Source: Algibacter amylolyticus (GTDB lineage Bacteria > Bacteroidota > Bacteroidia > Flavobacteriales > Flavobacteriaceae). Taken from it: a stretch of DNA of 61,910 bases. Position 1 is the stretch's first letter, and the number at the start of each line of letters is the position of its first letter. The position numbers and the translations under genes were made by a program. Under the pieces are notes generated by a model. It did not search any database. It was not told where the DNA came from and saw only the letters and a program-made list of their open reading frames with translations. Below, one piece after another: positions 1 to 9,150 of this stretch. Where the stretch lies: contig NZ_JACHGE010000013.1 of the NCBI RefSeq assembly GCF_014202225.1, forward strand, positions 1-61,910, written 5' to 3'.

Positions 1-45
1 ATTAGCGCCGATGGTACTACATTTGTGGGAGAGTAGGTCGTTGCC
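1..45 (+). rRNA. 5S ribosomal RNA, 3' end only
   Basis: The first 45 bases match the conserved 3' part of bacterial 5S rRNA, including the GCCGATGGTACT stretch and the GTGGGAGAGTAGGTCG stretch before the final stem. The 5' part lies outside the window, so this is the end of an rRNA operon. A strong hairpin terminator follows directly. The exact 3' end is estimated. Confidence 0.88.
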
Positions 46-51
46 TTTTTT

Positions 52-85
52 AATCCTCAACATTTATTTGTTGAGGATTTTTTTT
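52..85 (+). terminator. Rho-independent terminator of the rRNA operon
   Basis: A perfect 10-bp stem (52-61 with 70-79) with an 8-base AT loop is followed by eight T residues (78-85). It sits just behind the 5S rRNA end, as expected for the operon terminator. Confidence 0.9.
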
Positions 86-823
86 GCGCTAAACTGAAGG
101 ATTGAAAATCTATAATTGTTAAAAATGTTTTTAGAACGCTTTCTTTTCCCTATAGTTTTGTTGCCATATGTTAATTTTACGCGCTTATTATGTATATAGG
201 TCTTTTTCTTTTACTGTTGTAAATGTGGTTTATCCTTTTAATTGTATTTTTCTATTGCTTTATCTTACCTTTTAGTAAGGTATTTTAATCATTAGGTAAA
301 GCTTGAATTCCTTCATTTTATTTTATAAGTTGAATGATTAGGGTTATAATTTTGACTTTATAAGCTGCTACTATTTTATTACCACTTGAAGATTTGTGAT
401 TCCATAACGCCATTAAGAAGGTGCTTCTTATCTCTTAGACGACACGCTATATTTTATATTTAGTTTTAAATACATAAAAAGAAAGGTGTTTATAAACAAT
501 ATTAAAAAGCCTTGGAATGTGTTAAATAATGTTTACACTAGATCCTTTTCTGAATTACGTTAGAATATAGATTATATTTTACTGGAGCTTAATAATTGTT
601 TGCAGAAGATGAACTGGCCTTAAAGGTTTATTATTATGTTGGCATATAAGTGCGGGAGCGATAGAAGTGGTTAGCTTTTGTAAAACTTCCATTTATGGTT
701 TTACAAAACTAGTAACGGATAGCGCGGTTTTTAAATTGTTTTAATTTTTGTAATAGCCTTTTGGCTATTTTCTATTAGGCTTGTATTTAAAAAACCGCCA
801 AAAAAGTAGAACTTATTAGAAAC
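86..823. other. Gene-free stretch with inverted repeats
   Basis: No convincing coding region is seen in this AT-rich 0.7 kb between the rRNA operon and tRNA-Phe. It holds a hairpin with 11-bp arms (676-686 with 698-708) and a nested pair of inverted repeats (724-736 with 785-798 outside, 752-758 with 763-769 inside). Confidence 0.6.
676..798. repeat. Cluster of three inverted repeats
   Basis: Arms 676-686 and 698-708 are perfect 11-base complements around an 11-base loop. Arms 724-736 and 785-798 pair over about 13 bases with one extra A, and enclose a 7-bp hairpin with a TTTT loop (752-769) followed by a T-rich run. The function is unknown. The group could be a structured RNA, a terminator remnant or remnants of a mobile repeat. 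Confidence 0.5.
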
Positions 824-859
824 AAAAAATCCCGTAAACCTAAGTTTCGGGATTTTTTT
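824..859 (-). terminator. Terminator downstream of tRNA-Phe
   Basis: An 11-bp stem (824-834 with 848-858) is extended by four more pairs past a one-base bulge. The run of A at 824-829 reads as T on the minus strand, just behind the tRNA. It also has a T-run on the plus strand, so it could work both ways. Confidence 0.8.
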
Positions 860-860
860 G

Positions 861-933
861 TGGTACCTCCAGGAATCGAACCAGGGACACAAGGATTTTC
901 AGTCCTTTGCTCTACCAACTGAGCTAAGGTACC
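861..933 (-). tRNA. tRNA-Phe (GAA)
   Basis: On the minus strand the sequence folds as a 73-nt cloverleaf. The acceptor stem GGTACCT pairs with AGGTACC, the anticodon loop reads CTGAAAA with anticodon GAA, the T-arm contains GGTTCGATTCC and the discriminator base is A. The CCA end is not encoded. A -7 promoter element lies upstream and a terminator downstream, so the gene is probably a single transcription unit. Confidence 0.95.
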
Positions 934-948
934 TCGCCAAAGCGGTTG

Positions 949-979
949 CAAATATATATTCAATTTTGTTATTCGCCAA
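949..979 (-). promoter_or_regulatory. Promoter of tRNA-Phe
   Basis: On the minus strand a perfect Bacteroidetes -7 element TATATTTG lies at 956-949, preceded at 19 bases by TTGG at 979-976, which fits the -33 element. Position relative to the tRNA 5' end is right for a primary-sigma promoter. Confidence 0.7.
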
Positions 980-1112
980 GAGAAAAACGCAAAATTTTTA
1001 TTTTTTTTAATTTATTTTTAAAATTGAGAGGTAACTTATTTGTTATTAATATTATAGAGATTTTTAGTTATTTATTATTTGTGGTTTTGTAATTTTAGCG
1101 TTTTAATAAACT

Positions 1113-1844
1113 ATGAATTTAATTATTGATGTAGGTAACTCTTACGTTAAATTGGCCGTTTTTAAAGGTAGTGAACTTTTAGATAGGCGTGTTGTTTTAC
1201 TTAAGGCTGTAGAGGATGAAATTGATGTGTTAGCAAAGCATTATCTGGATTTGGATAATGTTATTATATCCTCGGTTGGGAATCTTGATAAATTAACTGT
1301 TAAATCCATTTCTAAGCGCTTTAATGTTCTTGTTTTGGACTCTAACACTAAATTGCCTTTTAAAAACCTTTACAGCACCCCTAAAACTTTAGGTGTAGAT
1401 AGGATTGCTTTGGTTTGTAGTTCTATTAAGAAGTTTTCTGAGAAGAATGTGCTTATTATCGATGCGGGTACATGTGTTACCTATGATTTTATAAATATTA
1501 ATAATGAGTATTTAGGTGGTGCTATTTCGCCTGGTATTAATATGCGTTATAAGGCTTTGAATAATTTTACAGCTAAATTACCGTTGTTAGATAAAGAAAT
1601 TCCGGAAAGTATTATTGGGAATTCTACAGAAGCCTCGATACATTCTGGTGTTGTTTTGGGGTTTTTAAAGGAAATTGAAGGTGTTATTGAATGTTATGAA
1701 GAAAAATATTCTGATTTAACAGTAATTTTAACAGGTGGAGATACTAAATTCTTGTCTAAACAATTAAAAAGTAGCATATTTGCCAATCCTAATTTTCTTT
1801 TAGAAGGATTAAACTATATTTTACAATTTAACTCAAACGAATGA
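1113..1844 (+). CDS. coaX: Type III pantothenate kinase
   Basis: This enzyme phosphorylates pantothenate in the cytoplasm, the first step of coenzyme A synthesis. Family motifs are visible: the phosphate-binding DVGNS at residues 6-10, GVDR at 94-97, DAGTCVTYD at 117-125 and GGAISPG at 135-141. The length of 243 residues is near the usual size of CoaX, which is unrelated to E. coli CoaA. It overlaps the next gene by 4 bases (ATGA), suggesting coupled translation with the envelope genes behind it. It appears to start a plus-strand operon that runs to lptC or further. Confidence 0.95.
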   Translation: MNLIIDVGNSYVKLAVFKGSELLDRRVVLLKAVEDEIDVLAKHYLDLDNVIISSVGNLDKLTVKSISKRFNVLVLDSNTKLPFKNLYSTPKTLGVDRIALVCSSIKKFSEKNVLIIDAGTCVTYDFININNEYLGGAISPGINMRYKALNNFTAKLPLLDKEIPESIIGNSTEASIHSGVVLGFLKEIEGVIECYEEKYSDLTVILTGGDTKFLSKQLKSSIFANPNFLLEGLNYILQFNSNE

Positions 1845-3145
1845 TTAAAAAACTTGTATTAGTTTTTATTGCAATAATTGCAATGCACGGTTATGCACAA
1901 CAAGGAACAACATCTCCTTATTCCTATTACGGTATTGGTAGCTTAAAGTTTAAAGGTACTGTAGAGAATAGAAGTATGGGAGGTTTGAGTATATACAACG
2001 ATAGTATTCACGTTAACTTAAGGAATCCTGCGTCTTACGCTAGTGATAATTTGGAGCTTTGGGATAACGAAAGCAGACCTGTTAAGTTTGCTGTTGGTGG
2101 TAGTTACACAAGTTCGACTATAGAAAGTAGTGCGAGTAGTGATGATGCATCATCTACGACTTTTGATTACCTAGCTGTTAATATTCCTTTAGGTAAATTT
2201 GGGGTAGGTTTTGGCTTATTGCCTTATACATCGGTTGGTTATAAGCTAGAAGGTACAAACGCAGATGGTGATATTGATAATAGATTTGAGGGCGAAGGTG
2301 GTTTAAATAAAGCCTTTTTAGGTTTTGGTTACCAAGTTGCTAAAGGTGTAAGTGTTGGTGTGGATTTTCAATATAACTTCGGGCATACAAAAAACAGTAT
2401 TGTTAATTACCAATACTCTGATGGTTTACCTACCCAATACCAGTCTAAAGAGAATAATAGATCCGATTTAAGCGGATTAAATATTAATTTAGGTTTATCT
2501 TATAAAACCATGATAAGCAAGAACCTAGAATTTGTATCTAGTGTTACGTATACACCAAAAAGTACTTTAATTTCTTTAAACGAGCGTACCATATCGACAA
2601 TTACGGTTGGTAGTCAAGGGCAAGAAAACGAAAGAAACGTTGTTAATTTAGATTTAAGTGCTGATGGTTTAGATGAAACAGAATTAGTTATGCCATCTAA
2701 ATTTACTTTTGGTGGTGGTATTGGGAAACCTAGAAAATGGTTTGTTGGTGCAGAAACTACCTTTTTAAAGACAGGTTCTTTTTCTAACGAATTATTTAGT
2801 AACGGAACTACCTATGAAGATGCATATTCCTTTTCTTTAGGAGGTTTTTATATTCCGCAGTATAATTCATTTAGAAGTTATTGGAAACGTGTTGTTTACA
2901 GGGCTGGATTTAGAACAGAAGAAACAGGTTTAAATATAAATGATGAATCTATTAAAGAGTTTGGCATATCTTTTGGAGTAGGTATACCAGTTGGCGATGC
3001 AAGATTATTCTCAAATGCGAATTTAGGATTTGAATTTGGCCAACGCGGAACAAAAAACAGTAATTTAATTCAAGAGAATTTTATTAATTTACAATTAAGT
3101 TTATCTTTGAACGATAGATGGTTCCAGAAACGAAAGTATGATTAA
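1841..3145 (+). CDS. Outer-membrane beta-barrel protein (FadL/OmpP1-like)
   Basis: The protein has a signal peptide ending near GYAQQ, then alternating aromatic and glycine-rich strands typical of an outer-membrane barrel, closing with an aromatic, strand-rich end. The early SPYSYYGIGSL and MGGLSIYND stretches resemble the FadL/OmpP1-like barrels of Bacteroidetes. No substrate can be inferred. The start overlaps the stop of coaX, and a TPR protein and lptC follow, so the set probably serves envelope assembly. Naming beyond 'barrel protein' is uncertain. Confidence 0.7.
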   Translation: MIKKLVLVFIAIIAMHGYAQQGTTSPYSYYGIGSLKFKGTVENRSMGGLSIYNDSIHVNLRNPASYASDNLELWDNESRPVKFAVGGSYTSSTIESSASSDDASSTTFDYLAVNIPLGKFGVGFGLLPYTSVGYKLEGTNADGDIDNRFEGEGGLNKAFLGFGYQVAKGVSVGVDFQYNFGHTKNSIVNYQYSDGLPTQYQSKENNRSDLSGLNINLGLSYKTMISKNLEFVSSVTYTPKSTLISLNERTISTITVGSQGQENERNVVNLDLSADGLDETELVMPSKFTFGGGIGKPRKWFVGAETTFLKTGSFSNELFSNGTTYEDAYSFSLGGFYIPQYNSFRSYWKRVVYRAGFRTEETGLNINDESIKEFGISFGVGIPVGDARLFSNANLGFEFGQRGTKNSNLIQENFINLQLSLSLNDRWFQKRKYD

Positions 3146-3163
3146 CATTACAAAATTATTATC

Positions 3164-4546
3164 ATGAAAACAAAAATTACATTACTATTAGCATTTTTCT
3201 TTATTGGGTTAAACTTTGGTTTTGCTCAGCAAGATGAAGAATGTATGACGAAGCTTTCTATATTCCATGAATATGTAAAAGCAAAAAATTATGATGCTGC
3301 TTACGAGCCTTGGATGGCAGTAAGAAATAAGTGTCCTAAATTTAATAACGCTATTTACGTTGATGGTGAAAAAATATTAGAAGATAAAATTGATAAGGCA
3401 TCTGGAGCTGATAAAGTTGCTTTTATAAATGACCTTTTAAAGCTTTGGGAGCAAAAGGCAGAACATTTTGCTAGTAAAACTCCAAAAGGTGAGTATGCTG
3501 CGCAAGCTGCTCAATTAATGTATGATAATAAGGATGTATTAGGCAAAAGTACAGAAGAGTTATATAACGCTTTTGATGCGGCTTACCAATTGGATAAAGC
3601 AACATTTACAAACCCTAAAAGTTTATATACATATTTCTCTTTAATGGTAGATTTATATGATGCTGGTAAAAAACCTGCTGCAGACTTATTTAATAAGTAT
3701 GATGATGTTGTAGAAAAAGTTGAAGATGAAGTAAAAAGTTTTTCTGAAAAATTAAATAAATTAATTGAAAAGGAAGATGCTGAAGTTGCTTTAACTAAAA
3801 AAGAAGGTAAATATAAAAAATACTACGAAAGCTATTTGAAAGCTTACGATCAAATTTCTGGTAGTATTGATGGTAAATTAGGTGATAGAGCAAACTGCCA
3901 AAACCTTATTCCTTTATACAGAAAAGATTTTGAAGCTAATAGAAACAATGCAGTTTGGTTACAACGTGCAGCTGGAAAGATGTCTCAAAAAGAATGTACA
4001 GACGATCCTTTATTCTTTGATTTAGTAAATGCATATCATAATATTAGTCCATCGGCTAATTCTGCTTACTACCTAGGATTATTAAAAGATAAAGATGGTA
4101 AAACTAACGAGGCAATCGAATTTTTTGAGCAAGCTATTAGTCTTGAAACAGATAGTTTTAAAAAGTCTAAATTATATTACAGAATTGCTACTAAGTTAAA
4201 AGCTAGAGGTAGTTATGGTAAAGCTAGAGGATATTACAGACAAGCATTATCGCTTAACCCATCAAACGGTCGCCCTCATATTGCTATAGCAGCTATGTAT
4301 GCAGCAAGTGCTAATAACTGTGGAGATTCTAACTTCGATAAGAGAGCAGTGTACTGGTTAGCAGCAAAAGAGGCGCAAAGAGCAGCTAGTGTAGATCCAA
4401 CTTTAAGTAAAGCAGCATCTCAATCTGTTGCTAATTACAAAGCAAAAGCACCTCAAAAATCTGAAATATTTAGTTCAGGTAGAGCAGGTCAAACCATTAA
4501 AATTGGTTGTTGGATTGGGTCTTCTGTAACCGTACCAAGTATCTAA
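3164..4546 (+). CDS. Exported TPR-repeat protein
   Basis: A signal peptide (residues 1-21, ending FGFAQQ) leads into a mostly helical periplasmic protein of 460 residues. Tetratricopeptide-like repeats are clearest around residues 300-390, where ALSLNPSNGRPH is a typical helix-turn of a TPR. Such repeats bind partner proteins. The stop codon shares one base with the lptC start (TAATG), pointing to translational coupling. A role as an accessory in outer-membrane or LPS assembly is inferred from context only. Confidence 0.75.
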   Translation: MKTKITLLLAFFFIGLNFGFAQQDEECMTKLSIFHEYVKAKNYDAAYEPWMAVRNKCPKFNNAIYVDGEKILEDKIDKASGADKVAFINDLLKLWEQKAEHFASKTPKGEYAAQAAQLMYDNKDVLGKSTEELYNAFDAAYQLDKATFTNPKSLYTYFSLMVDLYDAGKKPAADLFNKYDDVVEKVEDEVKSFSEKLNKLIEKEDAEVALTKKEGKYKKYYESYLKAYDQISGSIDGKLGDRANCQNLIPLYRKDFEANRNNAVWLQRAAGKMSQKECTDDPLFFDLVNAYHNISPSANSAYYLGLLKDKDGKTNEAIEFFEQAISLETDSFKKSKLYYRIATKLKARGSYGKARGYYRQALSLNPSNGRPHIAIAAMYAASANNCGDSNFDKRAVYWLAAKEAQRAASVDPTLSKAASQSVANYKAKAPQKSEIFSSGRAGQTIKIGCWIGSSVTVPSI

Positions 4547-5100
4547 TGAGAAAACACATTTCATATAATATTTTTAACATAGTCACAATTTTTATTGTGA
4601 CTATGTTTTTTTCATGTAATGATAGTTTTAAGCAAGTTCAAAAAATAGGAATTTCAGAAAATGAACCAATAGGAGTAGATCATAATGTTAACTTAAAATA
4701 TACAGATTCAGGTAGGGTATCTGCCAATTTAATTAGCACTAAAGTATTGGATTATACGAATAGGGATTTTCCGTTTCGTCAGTTTACAGATGGTGTTACA
4801 CTTTACATCTATGATAAGGATAACAAAAAAAGTACTGTGCAAGCAGATAATGCCTTTGTTTACGATAATACTAATTTAATAGATATGCAGGATAATGTGG
4901 TTATTACAACGCACGATAATCAAGTATTAAAAACAGAACAATTATTCTACAATACAACCAAAGAATGGCTTTCTACCAACAAGCCTGTTAGTTTTAAAAC
5001 CAAAACAGACTTAATAAACGGCAATGGTTTTGATTCTAATTCAGAATTCTCAAACGCCGAAGTGCTAGAGGTTACCGGTATTATTACCTTAGAAGATTAA
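4546..5100 (+). CDS. lptC: LPS export protein LptC, lipoprotein form
   Basis: LptC links the inner-membrane LptBFG complex to periplasmic LptA and carries lipopolysaccharide across the periplasm. I chose the start at 4546, giving 184 residues beginning MRKHISYN. It overlaps the upstream stop by one base, while a longer reading from 4507 would run into the TPR gene. The N-terminus has a hydrophobic segment ending FFSC, a lipobox with Cys near residue 24. The rest has the strand-rich pattern of the OstA/LptC fold. Assignment rests on this pattern, the lipobox and the flavobacterial gene order. Confidence 0.8.
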   Translation: MRKHISYNIFNIVTIFIVTMFFSCNDSFKQVQKIGISENEPIGVDHNVNLKYTDSGRVSANLISTKVLDYTNRDFPFRQFTDGVTLYIYDKDNKKSTVQADNAFVYDNTNLIDMQDNVVITTHDNQVLKTEQLFYNTTKEWLSTNKPVSFKTKTDLINGNGFDSNSEFSNAEVLEVTGIITLED

Positions 5101-5169
5101 TTTCTACTAATTAAAAATTTCACTTCTCAATTTTAAGTATCTTTATACCCTAATTACAGATTGTAACAC

Positions 5170-5364
5170 ATGAAGTTTTCAAAAATTTTTCAATACGCTT
5201 ATTTAGTTTTTGCTGTATTATTTATATATGATGGTATATCAAAATGGAATATTAATAGAAATGGCGCTTATATTTCACTTGGTTTAGCAGCATTAGCTAT
5301 TTTTATGTATTTCTTTAGAAGAAAATTTGCAAAAAAAATTGAAGATAATAATAACTCGAAGTAG
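5170..5364 (+). CDS. Small two-helix membrane protein
   Basis: This 64-residue protein has two hydrophobic segments (about 7-21 and 34-50) separated by a short polar loop with KWNINRNGAY, and a Lys/Arg-rich end. It is of unknown function. Its stop codon is directly followed by the ATG of the CNNM-like gene with no gap, so the two are surely cotranslated and may act together in the membrane. Confidence 0.7.
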   Translation: MKFSKIFQYAYLVFAVLFIYDGISKWNINRNGAYISLGLAALAIFMYFFRRKFAKKIEDNNNSK

Positions 5365-6654
5365 ATGAGCATTTATGTAATTATCATAATTGTTTCACTA
5401 ATACTATCGGCTTTTTTTTCGGGAATGGAGATTGCCTATGTATCTTCAAACAAAATCCATATTGAAATTGAAAAAAAGCAAGATGGAATACTGGCTAAAG
5501 CTTTAAGTAAACTAACCGTAAAGCCATCAAAGTTTATTACCACCATGTTAATTGGTAATAATATAGCCCTTGTTATATATGGCTTCTTTATGGGCGACTT
5601 GTTGGTAAATTGGTTCCAAACGCTATTGCCAACACCTTACACTTTTTTAGATTATTTGTTTACAGACCTAAGTTTACTTACCCAAACTATAATTTCAACA
5701 TTTGTTATTTTAATAACAGCGGAGTTTCTTCCAAAAGTATTCTTTCAAATTTATGCCAATACTTTAATTAAAGCTTTGGCGGTTCCTGCCTATATATTTT
5801 ATGTGTTGTTTTCTTTAATTTCAGATTTTGTTATTTGGATTTCCGACTTTGTATTAAAGGTATTCTTTAAAACCGAAGGCGATCAAATTCAACTCGCTTT
5901 TACTAAGGTAGAACTTGGTAATTATATTAGCGAGCAAATGGAATCTGTAGAAGAACAAGATGAAGTAGATTCCGAAATACAAATTTTTCAAAATGCTTTA
6001 GAATTTTCAGAAGTTAAAGCGCGCGAAGTTATGGTTCCTAGAACCGAAATTATAGCCGTAGAAATATCTAACTCTGTAAAATCATTAAATGCTTTGTTTA
6101 CTGAAACAGGAAGGACAAAGATTTTGGTTTATAAAGATACGGTTGATGATATTTTAGGTTACGTACACTCATTCGAATTATTTAAAAAAGGAAAGACCAT
6201 AAAGTCGATGTTAACGCCTGTTGAGTTTGTACCAGAAACAGTGTTAATTAAAGATGTGCTAAACGTGTTAACTAAAAAACGGCGTAGTATTGCTGTTGTT
6301 TTAGATGAATACGGTGGAACTTCTGGTATTATGACGGTAGAGGATATTGTTGAAGAATTATTTGGCGAAATTGAAGACGAACATGATTCTGTGGTACTTA
6401 TTGAAGAAGTGCTGGATAACGATACCTATAAGTTCTCTGCCCGTTTAGAGGTAGATTATATTAATGAAACTTACAAAATTAATCTTCCTGAGAGCGAAAA
6501 CTACGAAACACTTGGAGGTTTAATTGTAAATCATACCGAAGAAATTCCAACTCAAAACGATATTGTAAATATAGATACATTTCAATTTTCTATTCTAGAA
6601 GTTTCTAATACTAAGATTGATATGGTAGAGGTTAAAATTTTACAAGAAGATTAA
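5365..6654 (+). CDS. CNNM/CorC-like protein with CBS pair (hemolysin family)
   Basis: The domain order is that of the CorB/CorC and 'hemolysin' family. An N-terminal DUF21 transmembrane domain (residues 1-170) holds FSGMEIAYVSSNK, two CBS domains follow (about 210-335, with VMVPRTEI at the first and LDEYGGTSGIMTVEDIVEE at the second), then a C-terminal CorC/HlyC domain (about 345-428). Family members are linked to magnesium and cobalt efflux or membrane homeostasis, with CBS domains sensing nucleotides. The name hemolysin is historical. Paralogous GldE proteins share this layout, so GldE is an alternative, but there is no gliding gene next to it. Confidence 0.88.
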   Translation: MSIYVIIIIVSLILSAFFSGMEIAYVSSNKIHIEIEKKQDGILAKALSKLTVKPSKFITTMLIGNNIALVIYGFFMGDLLVNWFQTLLPTPYTFLDYLFTDLSLLTQTIISTFVILITAEFLPKVFFQIYANTLIKALAVPAYIFYVLFSLISDFVIWISDFVLKVFFKTEGDQIQLAFTKVELGNYISEQMESVEEQDEVDSEIQIFQNALEFSEVKAREVMVPRTEIIAVEISNSVKSLNALFTETGRTKILVYKDTVDDILGYVHSFELFKKGKTIKSMLTPVEFVPETVLIKDVLNVLTKKRRSIAVVLDEYGGTSGIMTVEDIVEELFGEIEDEHDSVVLIEEVLDNDTYKFSARLEVDYINETYKINLPESENYETLGGLIVNHTEEIPTQNDIVNIDTFQFSILEVSNTKIDMVEVKILQED

Positions 6655-6932
6655 ATTAATTCTTGGTTTTTTTAAGGTCGATACTAGCCTCTTTTTAATT
6701 AATATTTGTCCCATAAATAGGGCTAAGGTTATTTAATTATTGGCATTAATCAAACGCGTAATATTCATAACAATATCCTGTGCAATTTAAACAACTTAAC
6801 AAATAATAAATATCCCTTTTATTATTGAAAGGAAAATGGTATTTTCGCGCACGATATTTTTGCCAGTTTACGGCAAATCATATCAACTAAACAAGCAATT
6901 CCAACAACGGATTTTAAAAATTAGATTTACAA

Positions 6933-9062
6933 ATGGCAGTTTTAAATAAGATAAGACAACGTTCACTATTCTTAATATTAATCATCGCATTAGCGCTATT
7001 TTCTTTTGTATTAGCAGATTTGTTTAAAAACAGTGATGCTTTAACTTCAAAGTCGCAAAACATTGTTGCAACTATAAATGGTAAGGATATTACTCGTGAA
7101 GGTTTCATGCAGAAAGTAGAGCAGTTACAAAGACAAATGGGGCCTAATGCAACAAGCACGCAGGTTATGAACCAAGTTTGGAACCAAGAGGTGAGACAAG
7201 CTGTGATGCAAACCCAATTTGACGAGCTTGAAATTTCTGTTGAAAAAGATCAAATGAGAGACTTACTTAAAACGTCTTTAGCTACAAACCAAAACTTTTT
7301 AAATGAAGCTGGTCTTTTTGATGAAAACAAAATGAACGAGTATATCGCGAATTTAAAAGAAACGTCGCCAGAAGGTTTTGCTAGTTGGGTTAATTACGAA
7401 CAACAAGTAGCCTCGAATGCTTTAAGCCAAAACTATTTTAATATGGTTAAAGCTGGTTTATCGGGTACACTTGCTGAAGGTAAATTAAATCACGAATTAG
7501 AAGGGAATAAAGTAGACCTTAGATATGTTCAGGTTAATTTTTCTACAATTCCTGATAGTACTATTGCTGTATCTAAATCTGATATTACAAATTACATTAA
7601 AGAAAATAAGAATCAATATAAAGTTGAGGCTTCAAGAGATATTCGCTTTGTAGAGTTTAAGGAAATAGCATCTATTGATGATGAAAATACTATTAAAGCA
7701 GAATTAAATACGTTTGTAAATGGTAGATTTGTTGATAGCCGAGGAAGAAAAGATACAATTGTAGCTTTTTCTAAAGTTAAAGATAATGCTGCTTATATAA
7801 ACTCAATTGCTGCATCAGATGTTAAATTTGATGATCGTTTTGTATTTAAATCTAGTTTACCAACTGAAGCTGCCGATGCTATTTATAATTTAAATGAAGG
7901 TGAAGTTTATGGACCATACAAACACGATGGATCATTTAAAATAACTAAGGTTATAGCTGTTAAACAAATTCCAGATTCTGCTAAAGTAAGACACATTTTA
8001 ATTCCTTTTAGAGGAGCACAAAGTGCAGGGCCAGATGTTACAACTACAGAGGCCGATGCGAAAAAGACAGCAGATAGCTTATTAAATATACTTAAAAGAA
8101 ACCGTTCAAAATTCCCTGATTTTGTAAAAGAATTTTCATCAGATCAAGGAAGTGTTGCTAAAGAAGGACGTTACGATTGGCACCCATACAACACTATGGT
8201 TCCTGAATTTAATGATTTTGAATTTGAAGGAAAAACAGGTGATTTAGGAGTTGTTAAAACGGTATTTGGATTTCATATAATTGAAGTTGAAGGACAGAAA
8301 AACAAAACCAAAGCTGTAAAAGTTGGAACTATTGCAAGAAAAATAGAACCATCTGAAACAACTACTGATAAGGTGTTTAGAGATGCTTCTAACTTTGAGA
8401 TTAAAGCAGGAGAAGGCGATTTTGAAGCTTTAGCAAAAGAAAACAAATACACGTTAAGACCAGTAAATGGTATTAAAGCATTGGATGAAAATATTCCTGG
8501 TGTTGGAAACCAAAGACCAATTGTACGTTGGACGTTTGAAGAAGATGCTAAAGTTGGAGATATTAAGCGTTTTAATGTTTCTAATGGTTATGTAATTGCA
8601 CAATTGGTAGCAAAACATGAAGCAGGTTTAATGAGCGCTGATGATGCTACTGCTAAAGTGTTACCAATTATTAGAAAACAAAAGAAAGCGAAACTTATAA
8701 GAGAAAGAGTTTCTGTAAATACTTTAGAAGATTTAGCTGCTGCTGAAAACACTAATGTAAGAACAGCAACTGGAGTAAATATGAAAAACCCAACGGTATC
8801 TGGAGCAGGAAGAGAACCAATGTTAGTTGGAGCTGCTTTTGGACTAAAAGAAGGAGAAACTTCTGGTTTAATTGATGGAACTAATGGTGTGTACATGGTA
8901 CAGGTTACTAAAATAACTCCAGCTGTTGCTTTAGAGAACTACCAAGCGGCTGCAAATAGAGTAGAACAACAAAAAGCAAGTACAGTTACTACTAAATTGT
9001 ACAATGCTTTAAAAGATGCTGCAGATATTGAAGACAATAGAGTTTCTAGTCAAATTCAATAG
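6933..9062 (+). CDS. PpiD-like peptidyl-prolyl isomerase / foldase
   Basis: A cytoplasmic tail with KIRQRSLFL and one membrane helix (about 11-33) anchor a large periplasmic part of 709 residues. An N-terminal SurA/PpiD-type chaperone region is followed by a parvulin rotamase domain near 347-455 (starting KVRHILIP and ending in FGFHIIEVEG). This matches PpiD, which helps newly exported proteins fold at the Sec translocon. Bacteroidetes members are longer than E. coli PpiD (623 residues). A strong terminator follows. Confidence 0.88.
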   Translation: MAVLNKIRQRSLFLILIIALALFSFVLADLFKNSDALTSKSQNIVATINGKDITREGFMQKVEQLQRQMGPNATSTQVMNQVWNQEVRQAVMQTQFDELEISVEKDQMRDLLKTSLATNQNFLNEAGLFDENKMNEYIANLKETSPEGFASWVNYEQQVASNALSQNYFNMVKAGLSGTLAEGKLNHELEGNKVDLRYVQVNFSTIPDSTIAVSKSDITNYIKENKNQYKVEASRDIRFVEFKEIASIDDENTIKAELNTFVNGRFVDSRGRKDTIVAFSKVKDNAAYINSIAASDVKFDDRFVFKSSLPTEAADAIYNLNEGEVYGPYKHDGSFKITKVIAVKQIPDSAKVRHILIPFRGAQSAGPDVTTTEADAKKTADSLLNILKRNRSKFPDFVKEFSSDQGSVAKEGRYDWHPYNTMVPEFNDFEFEGKTGDLGVVKTVFGFHIIEVEGQKNKTKAVKVGTIARKIEPSETTTDKVFRDASNFEIKAGEGDFEALAKENKYTLRPVNGIKALDENIPGVGNQRPIVRWTFEEDAKVGDIKRFNVSNGYVIAQLVAKHEAGLMSADDATAKVLPIIRKQKKAKLIRERVSVNTLEDLAAAENTNVRTATGVNMKNPTVSGAGREPMLVGAAFGLKEGETSGLIDGTNGVYMVQVTKITPAVALENYQAAANRVEQQKASTVTTKLYNALKDAADIEDNRVSSQIQ

Positions 9063-9083
9063 AACACAAAATACTTATAAATA

Positions 9084-9111
9084 AAAAAGCCTCGTTAAAC
9101 GAGGCTTTTTT
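9084..9111. terminator. Bidirectional terminator between ppiD-like and araC-like genes
   Basis: The stem GCCTCGT (9089-9095) pairs with ACGAGGC (9099-9105), with A and T runs on either side that extend the stem. Lying between convergent genes, it can stop transcription from both. Confidence 0.9.
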
Positions 9112-9150
9112 ATTTATATCAAATAGGGTATTAATCGTTTCTACTTGTTG

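Noticed and set aside
4507-4545. Longer N-terminus of lptC
   Set aside because: It lies inside the end of the TPR gene and would put 13 polar residues before the lipoprotein signal; the ATG at 4546 gives a normal lipoprotein signal.
6655-6932. Riboswitch or promoter before the PpiD-like gene
   Set aside because: Only a near-match TATTTTCG was found, without a -33 box and without conserved RNA structure.
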